The position numbers and the translations under genes were made by a program. A DNA stretch of 64,000 bases from Leptodactylus fallax (lineage: Eukaryota; Chordata; Amphibia; Anura; Leptodactylidae): NCBI GenBank assembly GCA_947044405.1, contig CAMRHE010000133.1, forward strand, positions 2,852,001 through 2,916,000, read 5' to 3'. This document shows, piece after piece, positions 1-10,985 of this stretch; the stretch's first letter is position 1; each line of letters begins with the position of its first letter. Under the pieces are notes generated by a model, which saw only the letters and a list, made by a program, of their open reading frames with translations, searched no databases and had not been told where the DNA came from.

Positions 1-621
1 GCTTACCCTCCAAGTGTGCCCAAATCCCCACAATCCTTTGTTCTTAAGTGTTTTCTCTCTTAAGCTTCTTCCCCTTTATTTGTCAAGATGTCATTGAGTT
101 GTGTCCTGACATTCTCTTCACACTATAAAGGGTCACATGCGATTGTCGAGCTCATCCCGGCATGTTAGATGGCGTGTTTGACGTGTTGCCGACTTCACAT
201 AGCATTTTAAATCAGGTTGTTTTTGACTTAAAAAAAAAAAAATTGGAATTGTATATACTAATATTGCTAGTCATTACTGTGGATTTCTATCCTCTGTCCT
301 CTATAGTACCAAAAAAATTTGGAATTGTATATACTACTATTGCTAGTACATTACTGTGGATTTCTGCCCTCTGCCCTGGACTAAACCGCTGAGCAAGTGT
401 GCACAGTATGTGCATGGCGGAATTGGGTGGGACTAAATTCAGAGGAATAATAGTTAGAAAAGGACTGGATTAAAATTATAGAATGTGGTAGGCCTGCCTA
501 AGGATATGACATATGAGTAGGGCTCACTTAAAACAGTGGATGATAGGAATTACTCTGGTTGTCCAGGGTATCACATTCTAGAGAACTGGTGCAGCACCAG
601 AAAAGTCTCCGAAATGAGGAG
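1..621. other. No gene recognised; AT-rich start of window
   Basis: No convincing coding sequence on either strand; open frames are short and lack family motifs. The only structure I can point to is the 76-bp tandem duplication listed separately. Confidence 0.5.
236..388. repeat. 76-bp tandem duplication (2 copies)
   Basis: The stretch starting TTGGAATTGTATATACTA at 243 recurs at 319, followed in both copies by TTGCTAGT, ATTACTGTGGATTTCT and CCTCTG. The copies differ by a few substitutions and one inserted A. Each copy is preceded by a run of A. This is a local duplication with no sign of function. Confidence 0.85.
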
Positions 622-1518
622 ACTATGGAGGATATTAGATTTTTAAACTAGGAGAGTCACCCTCTAATATCTGGACGCATTAAGCTACCTCTAGAATTAG
701 CTTTATCAAAAACAATTAGTGTTTACTAAAAAGTCTTCTATTAGGTGATAACGTATATTATAATGTCCTACCAGCATACTTTCTCACCCAATAGCTATTT
801 TTCACTATCGTATCTCACTAAAACAACCATATCAAAGCAATTGACTTTAACCGTGATATCCTACTGACACGGCTAACGCGTTTCCTATGTCGGATATACT
901 TGGATACCGACACATTCATCAGAGGTACGTGTCTAAATTTCAAAGAGCCACTAAGGTAAGTATGTTATAGTATTATTTTGTAGGCATATCACCCTTTCCC
1001 AGCATACAATCCCACTCCCCCATCGGCACTAATGTTTGGCCGCACGAAGCAGCGGAGTTGGCGGTCTCAAATTCATTCTGCCACGCCCACCTACATCAAC
1101 CCAGCCAATAAGGGCAGTTTCCGCTCGCAGCTGATCCATGGGGAACTCCCCTCGACCGGGACAAACCCCAAAGCGCATGCGTGACAAAAGACCAATCACG
1201 GAGGTCCTCCAATACAAACCCCGCCTTTACAAACCCCACCCATCTGAACGGAGAGGAAATATATCTCCCTTTACTACATATAGGAGATTAAAATTAAGAG
1301 GAATCTTTTTAGCAAGCTAGAAACTCCTGGATCCAATACAAAATGGTAAAAATGAACATTAGAGACTACCATTCAGAGATATATATATATAATTAGAACA
1401 AATGGTACCACTCCCTACATTAATATCAAATATTGCCAATACAATGCCAGCATAGTTTTAAGATACAGCAGCTAGCATCTCAAATAAATGATGCATACGA
1501 AACTATGGAGGATATTAG
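622..1518. mobile_element. Unclassified 863-bp insertion with 17-bp target duplication
   Basis: The 17-mer ACTATGGAGGATATTAG occurs perfectly at 622-638 and 1502-1518, bracketing 639-1501. A perfect 17-bp direct repeat this close is very unlikely by chance and looks like the target-site duplication of a retroposed insertion. The insert has a GC-rich, CpG-containing middle (about 1030-1260), a short AT repeat near 1380 and a polyadenylation-like AATAAA near its right end (about 1482). There is no poly(A) tail and no ORF with a known domain. It could be a short retroelement or a retroposed transcript. The boundaries are well supported; the identity is unknown. Confidence 0.6.
1030..1260. promoter_or_regulatory. 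Promoter-like CpG-containing segment
   Basis: A local GC-rich patch in AT-rich surroundings. It holds two CCAAT boxes (AGCCAATAAG about 1102, GACCAATCAC about 1190), an NRF1-like GCGCATGCG (about 1172) and a CACGCCCACC GC-box-like site (about 1081). No transcription unit is recognised next to it. It may be the internal promoter of the surrounding insertion. The inference is from motif density only. Confidence 0.25.
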
Positions 1519-1888
1519 TCCTAGATCATAGGCAGAACAAGGAGAACTAGTTGTTCGGTAGACAGATGAGGGTGGAGTTGTATGGAGGCACAGTACGGTG
1601 CAGAGCTTGTGGGTGATTGTGAGAGGTTATGGCCACATGCACATGACAGCTATGTGCCGCCCATTGGCATCCACTGCTCTCAGGGAGTCCAGGCTGCAGA
1701 ATGGACAGAAATAGGACCTGCACGGGCAGGGGTGAACCCAGCCTCTCTGCTGCCTGAGGAGAACAATAGAGAGGCACCCTACCCTTCCCAAAAAACCTGA
1801 CCCAGCTATCTCTGGTTGCATGATGGTGCCTCCTAAATTAGAATTGCAGGACACGCCCCCCCCCCATTTGCAGATCAAAAAATCCACT

Positions 1889-2052
1889 CAATTGGCCCCC
1901 ACATGGTATAATGCTCTCTTTGTTTTGGCCCCTTCACAGTATACGATCCCCTTTTTTTTTTTGGCCCCGACGCAATATACAACCCCCTTTTTTGACCTAC
2001 TCCCACAGTATATGATCTTCCTTTTTCATGTCCTCTCCCACCCCTGTATATG
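1889..2052. repeat. Degenerate ~35-bp minisatellite (TTGGCCCC...CAGTATA)
   Basis: About four diverged units begin with TTGGCCCC or a variant and continue with a CACAGTATA-like block and a T/C-rich spacer (near 1892, 1926, 1962 and 1992). It is preceded by a run of C near 1856. This is a decayed tandem repeat, not coding. Confidence 0.6.
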
Positions 2053-3162
2053 TTAGACCTCTACCTATTGTATTATTGCAATAGGTAGCGGTTGATAAAT
2101 TATTCACCCATCCACGCTCCTGTGCAGGCCAGCCTCCTGTTCACACCATTGAGGCCGTCGCCTCATGGAAACTGCGCCCCTGTGCATGGGTTTGTGGTAA
2201 TACACTGTTGTGTGTATGGAACCATAGAAATGAATGGGTCAGTGTGCTAGCCATGAAAAAGGCAAAACTTGTGTAGCACACCAATAATACACACAAGGCC
2301 TTAGATTGTATTGTATAGGGTAAAACTGGAGGCAATGGAGTGGCGTTTGGACAGTAAGATGAGGTTGACCACAACATTCACAATAGCTTGTAGAGGGGAG
2401 AGTTTGTGAAAGGAAGACCGATTAGTAGGGAGTTTCAAGACGAGAATAAATCTGAGCAACAATAATGTTTTTTGTCTGTACTCATAGCAACAAATGGGTG
2501 TATTCTGGAGATGTTTTTGAAGTACAAGTTTTCATAGATTCGGATGGAGAGAGCCACCTACATCCATGGCCACCTCTTTATTCAGTCTGCTTCAAGATGC
2601 CTCATTCTCCCCATAGATGGCCATCCCAGAGGTGGGACCCCTGTGGATATTCCTTATATCTCTACAATGGGGTACCCCTTATAATTCCTCCTTTGTTCAT
2701 TGGGCATATGGCCACCATAGAGGAATGTTACTCTCGTAGGACACACCTCTATAATCCAGAAAGGAGAGCCCATAACATTGAGCACATCAATGTATTGGTT
2801 CACGCCAATGGCCACCATATGATACTACATCTTCTCCATAGCAGCCGCTGTATAGTCAGATTCTCTGTAGCTTTCAGTAAACTGAACACAGATGATGTTT
2901 TCCTGCTGTTAAACCCAGTGATCAGCTGAAATCTATTGGGAAAACTGAGTGTTCACTTTTCCTGCAGCACCACCACAGGGGAAATAAATCATTACATAGT
3001 GCCCATTCACATCAATGGATTTCTTGTAAAGCTGGAGACGGCAGGTCCCCCCAAAGCAAGAGATGATCTTTGTTCCCACTATTGGCTTTGGCCAAGATCC
3101 TGAATAGAGTACATCCCTTTATTAACTCAGACTTCCCTACTAGGGTATGTGAAAATAGATTT
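2053..3162. other. No gene recognised
   Basis: A 154-codon open frame lies on the plus strand at 2465-2929, but it has no recognisable domain and unconvincing composition, so it is not called. The stretch looks like old repeat-derived DNA. Confidence 0.45.
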
Positions 3163-3497
3163 TTTGAGAGTCTGTCACCCAAGCATATCACCCTGCAAAT
3201 AGATAGGTTAGGGGCACCTGAATCAAACGGTGTTTTCTCCTTTCTCGCAGCCTCCGTTTCCAAGACATTTCCATTTTTGTTCATACCAAAATGAGCTCTT
3301 TGGAGCAATGAGGGCGACACCGTTGCTTCAAAGATATAAGCATCAACCTCCTTCAAAGAGCTCATTTGAATATTGACAAAAACATTGATATCTCGGCAAT
3401 GGAGGCACCAAAAACACCATTTGATTCCGGTGACCCTAACCTATCTATGTGCAGGACTGGGGTGATTTGTTGGGTTCTGGCGACACACTAATACAGC
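3163..3497. repeat. Palindromic MITE (AGTCTGTCACC type), copy A
   Basis: Two arms of about 150 bp read as inverted copies: GAGTCTGTCACCC... AGATAGGTTAGGG ...GAGCTCTTTGGAG on the left, then AAAGAGCTCATTTG ... CCTAACCTATCTA ...GGCGACACAC on the right. A second member of the family lies at 39535-39873. The ends match the TTAAAGGGAGTCTGTCACC terminal type but are worn (TTGA instead of TTAA on the left). Non-autonomous foldback element with no coding capacity. Confidence 0.75.
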
Positions 3498-3574
3498 ACT
3501 ACAGAGAATACTGTAGGGTATGCTTAGAGCACATACGACGACATTGCAACTGTGAGGGAAACAATAAGGGTATG

Positions 3575-3945
3575 GTAAAACGGAGTTTTTTGCAGACTGA
3601 AAAAAATCTGCTTCCGGAATTAAGAAACAGTTTTTTGACATGTTTTTTTTGCATGATGTGGTTTTCATTGAGGTTTTTTGCTCCAGCACACTGTATGGCC
3701 CTGGAAACTTCCCTTTAAAAAAATGCTCACGGTTTTTGAAAAAAACACGTAAAAAAAGCATCAAGAACCACAGCAAAAAAAGTGTCACCTTTTTTTTTTT
3801 TTTTTTTGCCTCCCATTGATTTCAATGCATATTACAAGGTGGAATCCGCCTGAAGAGAGGAAAAAAACTACTACTGACTCCCATTGAAATGAATGGGAGG
3901 CGTTTTTTGAGGTGGAGCCTGCCTCCATGTGAATATAGCCTAATT
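3575..3945. repeat. Dispersed MITE-like repeat (GTTCACATG/CATGTGAA type)
   Basis: Contains the inverted pair CCTCCCATTGATTTCAATG and CCCATTGAAATGAATGGGAG around 3812-3900 and ends in CATGTGAATATAGCC. Related arms recur at 27690-28205, 34055-34440 and 46598-48458. A 17-bp T run lies at about 3790-3806. This is a short foldback-type repeat, mapped by eye, so the left boundary is approximate. Confidence 0.5.
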
Positions 3946-4419
3946 GTCACAACTCTTTAGTGAAAGCTATTGTTACTAAATCCATAAGTATTGTAAGTAT
4001 GGCCTGTGTTCTGGGCTGCACATTCGCTCTCTCCTTGCCTGCTGGATGTTGCACCCTCTTCCCCTCTCACAGCATATAGTTTTGTAGAGAGACACTGCAG
4101 AAATGTATTGTGAAACCCTAATCTGCACAGATCTTTATGGAATCCTATTGTTACAAAAGAAATGGGTATTGTAAATCTAACCTGTGTTTTGGGCTACATA
4201 TTTTTTCTCTCCTTGCCTGCTGAGTGGAGAGAGATGAGCAAACTGGATTCGGCCAAAAGTTTTCAAAAGTTTCAGGTTTGACCCTAACTCGAAACTTCTG
4301 AGATTCTCCCACCCATGTTACCACTACTATACTCTGGGCTCTCTTCAGACCGAGTATAATAAGTGGAGGCCCAGGGGAGGTGCGAAAACCTAATAGGTAC
4401 TGATATTTACCTTCCCTCA

Positions 4420-4685
4420 GCACGGTGGCTCAGTGGTTAACATTGCAGCCTTGCAGCCCGGGAGTCCTGGGTTCGAATCCTGCCAAGGACAACATCTGTA
4501 AGGAGTTTGTATGTTCTCCCCGTGTTTGCATGGGTTTCCTCCGGGTACTCCGGTTTCCTCCCACACTCCAAAGACATCCTGATAGGGAATGTAGATTGTG
4601 AGCCCTATATGGGACAGTGACTGACAATATCTGTAAAGCGCTGCGGAATATGATGGCGCTATATAAATAAACATAAATAAATAAA
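4420..4685 (+). mobile_element. tRNA-derived SINE, full length
   Basis: A 266-bp element flanked by an 8-bp target duplication TTCCCTCA (4412-4419 and 4686-4693). It has a tRNA-like head, a conserved central domain (GTATGTTCTCCCCGTGTTTG, then GGTTTCCTCC-type blocks) and a tail ending in AATAAATAAATAAA. This organisation matches the vertebrate SINE class with a tRNA head and a shared core (V-SINE/DANA-like); I infer that from memory of the core. It depends on a LINE for retroposition. The element appears complete. Confidence 0.85.
4426..4480 (+). promoter_or_regulatory. RNA polymerase III internal promoter (A and B boxes) of the SINE
   Basis: A box TGGCTCAGTGG at 4426-4436 and B box GGTTCGAATCC at 4470-4480 both match the tRNA-type consensus. 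The SINE copy could in principle still be transcribed by Pol III. It is not a tRNA gene: no cloverleaf can be completed after the B box. Confidence 0.8.
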
Positions 4686-4693
4686 TTCCCTCA

Positions 4694-6580
4694 CCTCTGG
4701 GCTCCCAACCGATGTCTGGTATTTCCTTGCGGTTCTCTTCTGGCCTCCTGAGCAATGTCACAGACCCCAGGGGACCTCTGAGCCCCACCTCCCCAAAAAC
4801 CCCAATAACAAGTTTGGCCTGAAACGAAACAGACTGACACACCACCCAAATATTCGCAAGCTAATCTCATGAGGTTAGCCCATTTCTATTCAGCACAGTA
4901 AGACAAATGTTATATCATCTTCCCTTCTCACATCTCACAGTATACAGTTTTTTAGACAAAGAAAGAGGGAGACCTTGCATAAATAATTGGTACCTGAGTT
5001 TTCATGAAAAGGAGAAATATGTATAGGGTCTTGCTGGGCAGTCTGTTCTATGGCTGTATAAGACATCATACATGGTGTCCTATCAGTTTTTCTTCTAATA
5101 ATAATCAAGTTAAGGCTGCAGCACATTTTACATTTGTCTCTGAGGCTTTTGGCATGTACAAGTAACATGCCCTTTTCCCCCTCCATTATAACTACTACTG
5201 GTTTTACATGTAATTCTGCCAGGAATAACTGTAAAATGGCAAATAAATAGCTAAGAAAAGCCCAAATGAGCATAATATAGAAGATCCAGGAACTCTGACC
5301 TGCAAATACAGGGCAAATACATATAGGCACGACACAGGAAATTAGCAATGAGCACAGTCAGGGAAGCTGCTTGCTGTCTGTGACTGACATTCCTTCTGTA
5401 TTCAGAAAAGCAGTCAGAACTAGATAAAAGTACATAAAAGACTCTTCTTTCATTGTAAGCTGTGAAATATACAGAATGTTCAGTCCCGTGCCCAGATAAA
5501 GCAGTTTTCATGTACAGGCTGTGAGGAGAATCAACCCCTCCCATCACTGTCCACTGTGTAAATTTAGAACAGAACAGACCCTCCCCTTCCACTCACTGTG
5601 AAGACAACTTGCATCTATGGACAGGACTTCCCTAGTAACAGGGAGTGAACTACCAATTAGCTAGAAGAGAGACACCTAGTTGCAGGAACTTTACAGAGGA
5701 TTTTCAGGCAGAAAGCATAAATATTTTTAATTAAAGTGCATTACATTTTGGTCCAGGATCACATCCTCTATTAAATGACATTTCGTCATTGTCTTTAAGT
5801 TACAGCTGTCTGAAAATTTAGGTGGCCATATAAATCTATATCTACAGGAGATTTGGAGCTCTTTATCAGAAAAACAAAGCCCTGACCACCATAAAAATAT
5901 ATATACTTTTATTAAAAAAATCAGAATGGATACATAGTCACTGTAGTGTTTCTGATAATATCTGCTGATGATTCAGTTCTGGTGTCATGGATTGTCTTCT
6001 TTCTTCCATCATTTTTCTCGGAGCCATCTTGCCAATGTAATAATTTTCTTTCAGCTCTATATAATTTGGATTTGTGGGCATTGTGTCATAGGTGACACAG
6101 TTTGATGTCCGTGAAGACATGATAAGGTTCCTAAATGGATGAGTATGTGACAGGTACAGAGGGAGTTAGGGGGGATCTCCATCCATTTCACGAGTCCGAT
6201 CAGGTGGGCACTGTCAGATTTCGGTGGTGTTCAAGAATATTGTAACCTCCAAGGTTTGCATTTTAGTCTTAGCAGATCTGTTTGATTTTGCCCGTGTTTG
6301 TTTTGGATGGATTGTGCCAAGGCATACGCATTACTGGGACTCGTGCGGGTTCAGTATGCAAATGTGACCTTCTTTGTTAAAATAACACACTGAACGCTGC
6401 AGACAATTAATTAAAAACCGAGACTGTGTGAGCAGAAGGAGCGGTATATGTCTATCAGGCTTCATGTGTCCTTTATGCAATGACTTTATGTATTTCTAGG
6501 AAATAGATTCCTGTGCAAACTCTGTATTAAGAAGATGAGACCACGATTTAGCTACAGGTCACTTCATTATATGAAAGCAG
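4694..6580. other. No gene recognised
   Basis: About 1.9 kb without convincing coding sequence or recognised elements. The first ~170 bp (GGGCTCCCAACC... GAGCCCC) look like the right half of an older repeat into which the SINE inserted; the other half lies at about 4240-4411. The remainder looks like unique AT-rich DNA. Confidence 0.45.
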
Positions 6581-6581
6581 C

Positions 6582-6835
6582 TTTAAGGAGGACCTGTCAT
6601 CTGTCCTGACATGGGTGTATAAGTACCTAGTTATATCCCATATTATAACAATCCTGGAGCATCAATCCTTAGAACACTGTGTCGCGCCGTTCCTCTGTTA
6701 TTCCTCCTTGAAAAGCGTAAATAGATTGACAGCTGGGTGTTTCTCTAGAAGGACTGACTCTGTCCAGTCGGAGCTGGTGGTATATACTTATAATGAATAA
6801 AATAGGTCAGGACCGGTGACTGCACATTGACTATA
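6582..6835. repeat. T2-like MITE fragment (TTAAGGAGGACCTGTCA type)
   Basis: Starts TTTAAGGAGGACCTGTCATC, a terminus of the TTAA-AGG type, followed by internal blocks (CAATCCTGGAGCATC, CTCTGTTATTCCTCC, TTGACAGCTGGGTGT) whose worn relatives appear near 12699-12990 and 46430-46580. No matching right terminus is found, so it is taken as truncated. Confidence 0.45.
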
Positions 6836-7146
6836 TACCTTCCCAATGATTGTATACATAGTGCTCAATGGCTGCTGTGTACACAACTATGGGAACCACC
6901 ATGATGTTGCCTTTGCCCGGCCCAGGGGACATGTCATCTGCCGGGTGTTTGGGAACTGCTTGAGCTTCTGGGTCCTAGCGGACCCAGTTTAGCTTGGCAG
7001 TGAGTGCTAGAAGGCTATATTCCTCCTGTAATTGGGGCTAATGTGTCAGACCCATTTAAAAAATAAAATCAGCAAAACAAAAAAGTAATGTTAAAATGCC
7101 CCCCAAAGGTAGAATAATGATTATATATTTATTTCTCTTACTTATA

Positions 7147-7353
7147 TAGCGCCATCATATTCCGCAGCACTTTACAGACATTGTCAGTCACTGTCCCATA
7201 TAGGGCTCACAATCTACATTCCCTATCAGTATGTCTTTGGAGTATGGTAGGAAACCAGAGTACCCGGAGGAAACTCAAGCAAACATGGGGAGAACATACA
7301 AACTCCATGCAGTTGTCCTTGGGCATGTTCAAACCCAGAACTCCAGCGCTTAA
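7147..7353 (-). mobile_element. tRNA-derived SINE, decayed 5'-end, minus strand
   Basis: Reverse complement of the same SINE as 4420-4685: the tail side (ATAGCGCCATCATATTCCGC) comes first on the plus strand, then the central domain. The B box has decayed to GGGTTTGAAC by CpG loss, and the A-box end is replaced by A-rich DNA from 7354 on. Older than the first copy. Confidence 0.8.
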
Positions 7354-7560
7354 AGGCAATAAAAAAAAAAAATAAAAAAAAAAACACGCCCAAGGCACAA
7401 TTTCTAGCCCCGCCCCAGTGACTCAAAACTATGGGTTGCATACATAAAAATTTCTACAACGAAGTAGAAAAAGTGTTGTAAAAAAAAAAAAAGGACTTTG
7501 TGCTATTAAAAAAAAAAAAAAATGTCAAAAACGGACAAGATTTTCCAGAGTTAATAGAGG

Positions 7561-8125
7561 TTAAAAAGGGTTATCCAGTTTTTAAGAAGATGTTGACCAA
7601 ATAACAGGATGCATCAATACTAAACTCTTCCTAATATATATCCTGTTTAAAATCAGCACCTCTTATCTGATTTATTTTCAGGTCATTACCTACAGCTGTG
7701 ACATTTCGTTTGCAAGCACTACCCCTCCCGATAAACAGTTCAGCCAGCAAACGAAATGTCACAGCAGCATGTGACCTCCTTGCCCCTTGAAGCCACTCAT
7801 GGCAGTGATTTATTGGCTGGTCAGATATGCAGAGGAGAGCGATACTGCATGGACTGAAGAAGTGAGACACAAAACCGGACCCTCTAGCGCGGAGGGAATT
7901 TGCACACAGGGGAGAGTGGAGAAGGGAGGGGTACAAAGAATGAGACAATCAGAGGAATCATGGGAAGTGTAGTTTATGCTCAGATTCATTGCATGTGAAT
8001 AACAATGATAAAAGAGCAGCAAGTATAATAAAGCCAAGCAAAGGGAGCACAAGGGCACAGTGAGGATTTAGCACGGCTGAGGATGTATTTGCAGTTAATT
8101 TTTGGAAGCTGGATAACCCATTTAA
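7561..8125. repeat. T2-like MITE with central perfect hairpin
   Basis: Left end TTAAAAAGGGTTATCCAG at 7561 and right end CTGGATAACCCATTTAA to 8125 are inverted copies flanked by TTAA. Inside, a perfect 19-bp inverted repeat (GCTGTGACATTTCGTTTGC at 7695-7713; complement at 7747-7765) has a 33-bp spacer. No coding capacity. Short open frames here are chance. Confidence 0.7.
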
Positions 8126-9059
8126 CGTTAGTTATTTACTTTTGGATCCCAGCTGCGACACCCTGTGATCAGATTATCCATAGTGGACCTAAAGAGACCT
8201 TCCATGGTGCACAACCCTTTTATGTACTACTTCTATTTAGAGTAAATTCTTTTTCCCATAACTTCTGTGAGGACTCCCACAGCCTCCTATTGGTGTGTTG
8301 ATGGCACTGTAGAAGGGAAGAGTGTAGGCTGTAAAGGAGATAGCATTCTTTTTTGTATAAGTTTAGCTAATGAACATTTAGATTGGGGAAGGTCCCACCA
8401 CCAGGACCCTTCTACCATTATGTACTGGTATAAGAACTCTACACGGGTAAAGCGGGAGTGAAATCTAATGAATACCGTGGTCTTCAGTATTAAACATTAC
8501 TAGGAAGTAGGGATTTTGGTGCAGATGTATTCCCAGGTTACCTTCTCAGTCAAGGATTGTTGGGTGGTGGCGCCTTCAGCATAAGGAATGTTCAGGAATG
8601 AAGCCAAGTGAAGAGCAGACCGCTTACCCAAGGGATGAAACAAGAGCAAAGTCTAGAACAAGTTGGGAGCCAGGATGATGGGTAGCATTACAAGTACCAG
8701 GTGTAGAGTCAGGATCAGGATTAGCCCTGCAAGTACCAGGTGTAGTATCCGAAGGACAAGGGAGGAACCTGGACAAAAATAGCCAAGTCAAGAATAGGAG
8801 CAATACATAAAATAATGCTCTGGATCAAGGAGCGAAGAAGGAAGAACCTCAATACGGGACACCAGGGCCAGGCCTGATGATGTCTTATGATACCTGACGC
8901 CGCTGTACTGGCAGAGCAGAAGGCGATGGGACAGAGAGGGAGACTGAAGACAGGGACAGAAGAGGAAAAGCACCTGGTTGCCTTTTGCTTGCCTTCTGCC
9001 TACATGGTCTTCGGCCGCAGTTGGGACAAAGTGTCTATAGGAGATCTGGAAACAGCCAA
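8126..9059. other. No gene recognised; possible old LTR-type repeat debris
   Basis: The phrase AAGTACCAGGTGTAG occurs twice (about 8691 and 8732). The purine-rich stretch 8600-8960 resembles the low-complexity AGGCAG/GTCAGG-rich segments near 11100-11460 and 32700-32930. I cannot assign it to a family. Confidence 0.35.
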
Positions 9060-9238
9060 TTAAAGGGGAAGTCTAGGACTATGATATTGATGGCTGTGAC
9101 CTCTTCACTACTTACTGAGCCATAGCGCCATACATTTTATAGTGGCTGTGCTTGGTATTACAGCTCAGCCCCATTCACTTGAATGGAAATAAGATGCAAA
9201 ATGAGACCATGTTACATGATTGAACCACTCCCCAGTAT
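9060..9238. repeat. T2-like MITE fragment (left end only)
   Basis: Begins TTAAAGGGGAAGTCTAGGAC at 9060 and contains TATAGTGGCTGTGCTTGGTA and CCATTCACTTGAATGG. The same internal blocks occur in the complete member at 37236-37548 and, inverted, in 63064-63300. The right end is missing. Confidence 0.6.
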
Positions 9239-9796
9239 GGGACACTTTATGCCAAATTTTACTTTTCAGCCAAGAATAGAATAGAAATTGCCTATGGAAA
9301 GTAATTATTCTCCGAGACACGTGGACCTTTTTCCATTTCATTTCCACAATTTTAATTGCTGCCGATGATAATCAAGGCAGCCTAGCGGAAACAGGTTGGA
9401 GGAACTTTTTGATTTGTATTCTACGTTTTTGCATCATATCCCGGGGAATGGAAATGTACTTTGTCCTCTTAGTCTGGAAATGTGTTCGGCTTGGCTTTTT
9501 ATCACATAATACTTATTACTTAATGGCTTTTCTGAGATCTTCAGTTATCTCTGCAGGAAATCTGTTCTTAATAGGCTTTACTCCCATCAGTCATTGCTCC
9601 AGTATCAAGTGTCGAGGCATCAGCGCAGGTATATATCTACATTTATACATAATCTATAGAGAAAGAAAGGACGTTTGGTGTCACTAGGGGGCAGCAATAT
9701 TATACACATACTGTATATATAGTTATTTTCTCCATTTTGTTTTTTTGCATTTTTTTTTCTTTAGTGTTACCTTTTACAGAGCAGAATATCATGTTT

Positions 9797-10258
9797 TTAA
9801 CCCATTCCCAACTCCCAGCCATTTTTCAGTTTTCGATTTAGACTCCCCGCCTTCCCGAGAGCTATAACTTTTTTTATTACTTTACCATTCATAGATACGA
9901 GGGCTTAATGTTTGTGGGCCAAACTGTACTTCATAATGGTACCATTTAACATTCTGTATGATGTACTGGGAAGCCGGAAAAAAATTTAAGAATGGGGTGG
10001 AATTGGAGAAAAACTGGATTTGTGCGACATTCTTAAGAGCTTCATTTTTACAGTGTTCACTCTGCAGCCAAAATGACAAGTCTCCTGTATTCTGTGGGCA
10101 AGTACGATTTCAGGGATACCAAATTTATATAGTTATTTTTACATTTTAACCCCTTAAAAAATCCATAACTTTGCAAAACAAAAAATTTTCTTTGAGTTGC
10201 CATATTTTGACACCTGTAACTTTTTTATATTTCCATGCTCGGGGATGCATATGGCGTG
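9797..10258. repeat. Dispersed repeat of unknown class, truncated copy 1
   Basis: Starts TTAACCCATTCCCAACTCC and runs through GAGAGCTATAACTTTTTTTA, GAGGGCTTAATG, GGTACCATTTAACATTC, GGGGTGGAATTGGAG and CAGTGTTCACTCTGC. Recognisably the same family as 39230-39530 and 41216-45172. It is abundant in this window; its class (DNA transposon or other) cannot be told without an autonomous partner. Confidence 0.65.
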
Positions 10259-10539
10259 TTTTTTTTTTTTTTTTTTGCTGGGCCAGGTGTATATATAAAG
10301 TAACGGTAAATCACTAAATGCAAAGTGTATAAGCTGATTCCTCTGGGATGTTGCACTTGGGGCTCCTTCTTTTTGGCAATGGGTGTCACATAAGTCGGAC
10401 CCCCACCTCTCATACGGTTCACAGTGCGCTTCTGCACTTGATTTCCATTACATTGGTAGTCCATTTGGATGGGACAAGTGATGTCTGAATGTTTATACCC
10501 GCCTGGCAGGTAAACACTAGAGAAATGCATACACAGAGA

Positions 10540-10985
10540 AATTTGGAAGAAAATGGGATAAACAGCGAGATGTGACGGTGACTTAATTAACTGTTTGAAC
10601 GTTTCTCCGTTTCATTTTTCTCGATATGAGGAGCCGCATGGAACCAGCAGCCTCGGAATAAATTGAAAGTCGTCATTTACGGAGGGTAAAATAAAAAACT
10701 TGGTTTATATTAAACAGAGAAGTGTTTGTAAGACGAGTCATTAATGCGGCATCCATAGCGACTCTCATTTACTGCGGCTTTGAAATATTGTGATTGCTTT
10801 CATTAGTTCTAGATTTTATTCATGTTTATGGAAGGAAGTTGGAAATTGTATTACGTGTTCATGGCGGAAAATTCTTACTGTAGTTTTAATTAGCACTTGC
10901 ATTAAAATAATGTTAACTTGTATGCTTGCTGGACCTTCTTATTGTATTAAATTAGATTATTTAAAGTTTATTTAGGTGTTACGTA
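10540..10985. other. Unique AT-rich island, candidate conserved non-coding element
   Basis: No repeat signature. It is dense in homeodomain-like motifs (TTAATTAA, TAATTAGC, TCATTAAT) and free of MITE ends, flanked on both sides by repeats. That composition is what I would expect of a conserved non-coding element, but conservation cannot be judged from one sequence. Confidence 0.25.

Noticed and set aside
2465..2929. 154-codon plus-strand open frame
   Set aside because: No recognisable domain, irregular composition and no splice or promoter context; likely chance in repeat-derived DNA.
4420..4500. tRNA-like A and B boxes suggesting a tRNA gene
   Set aside because: The sequence continues into a SINE core and tail with target duplications, and no acceptor stem closes.
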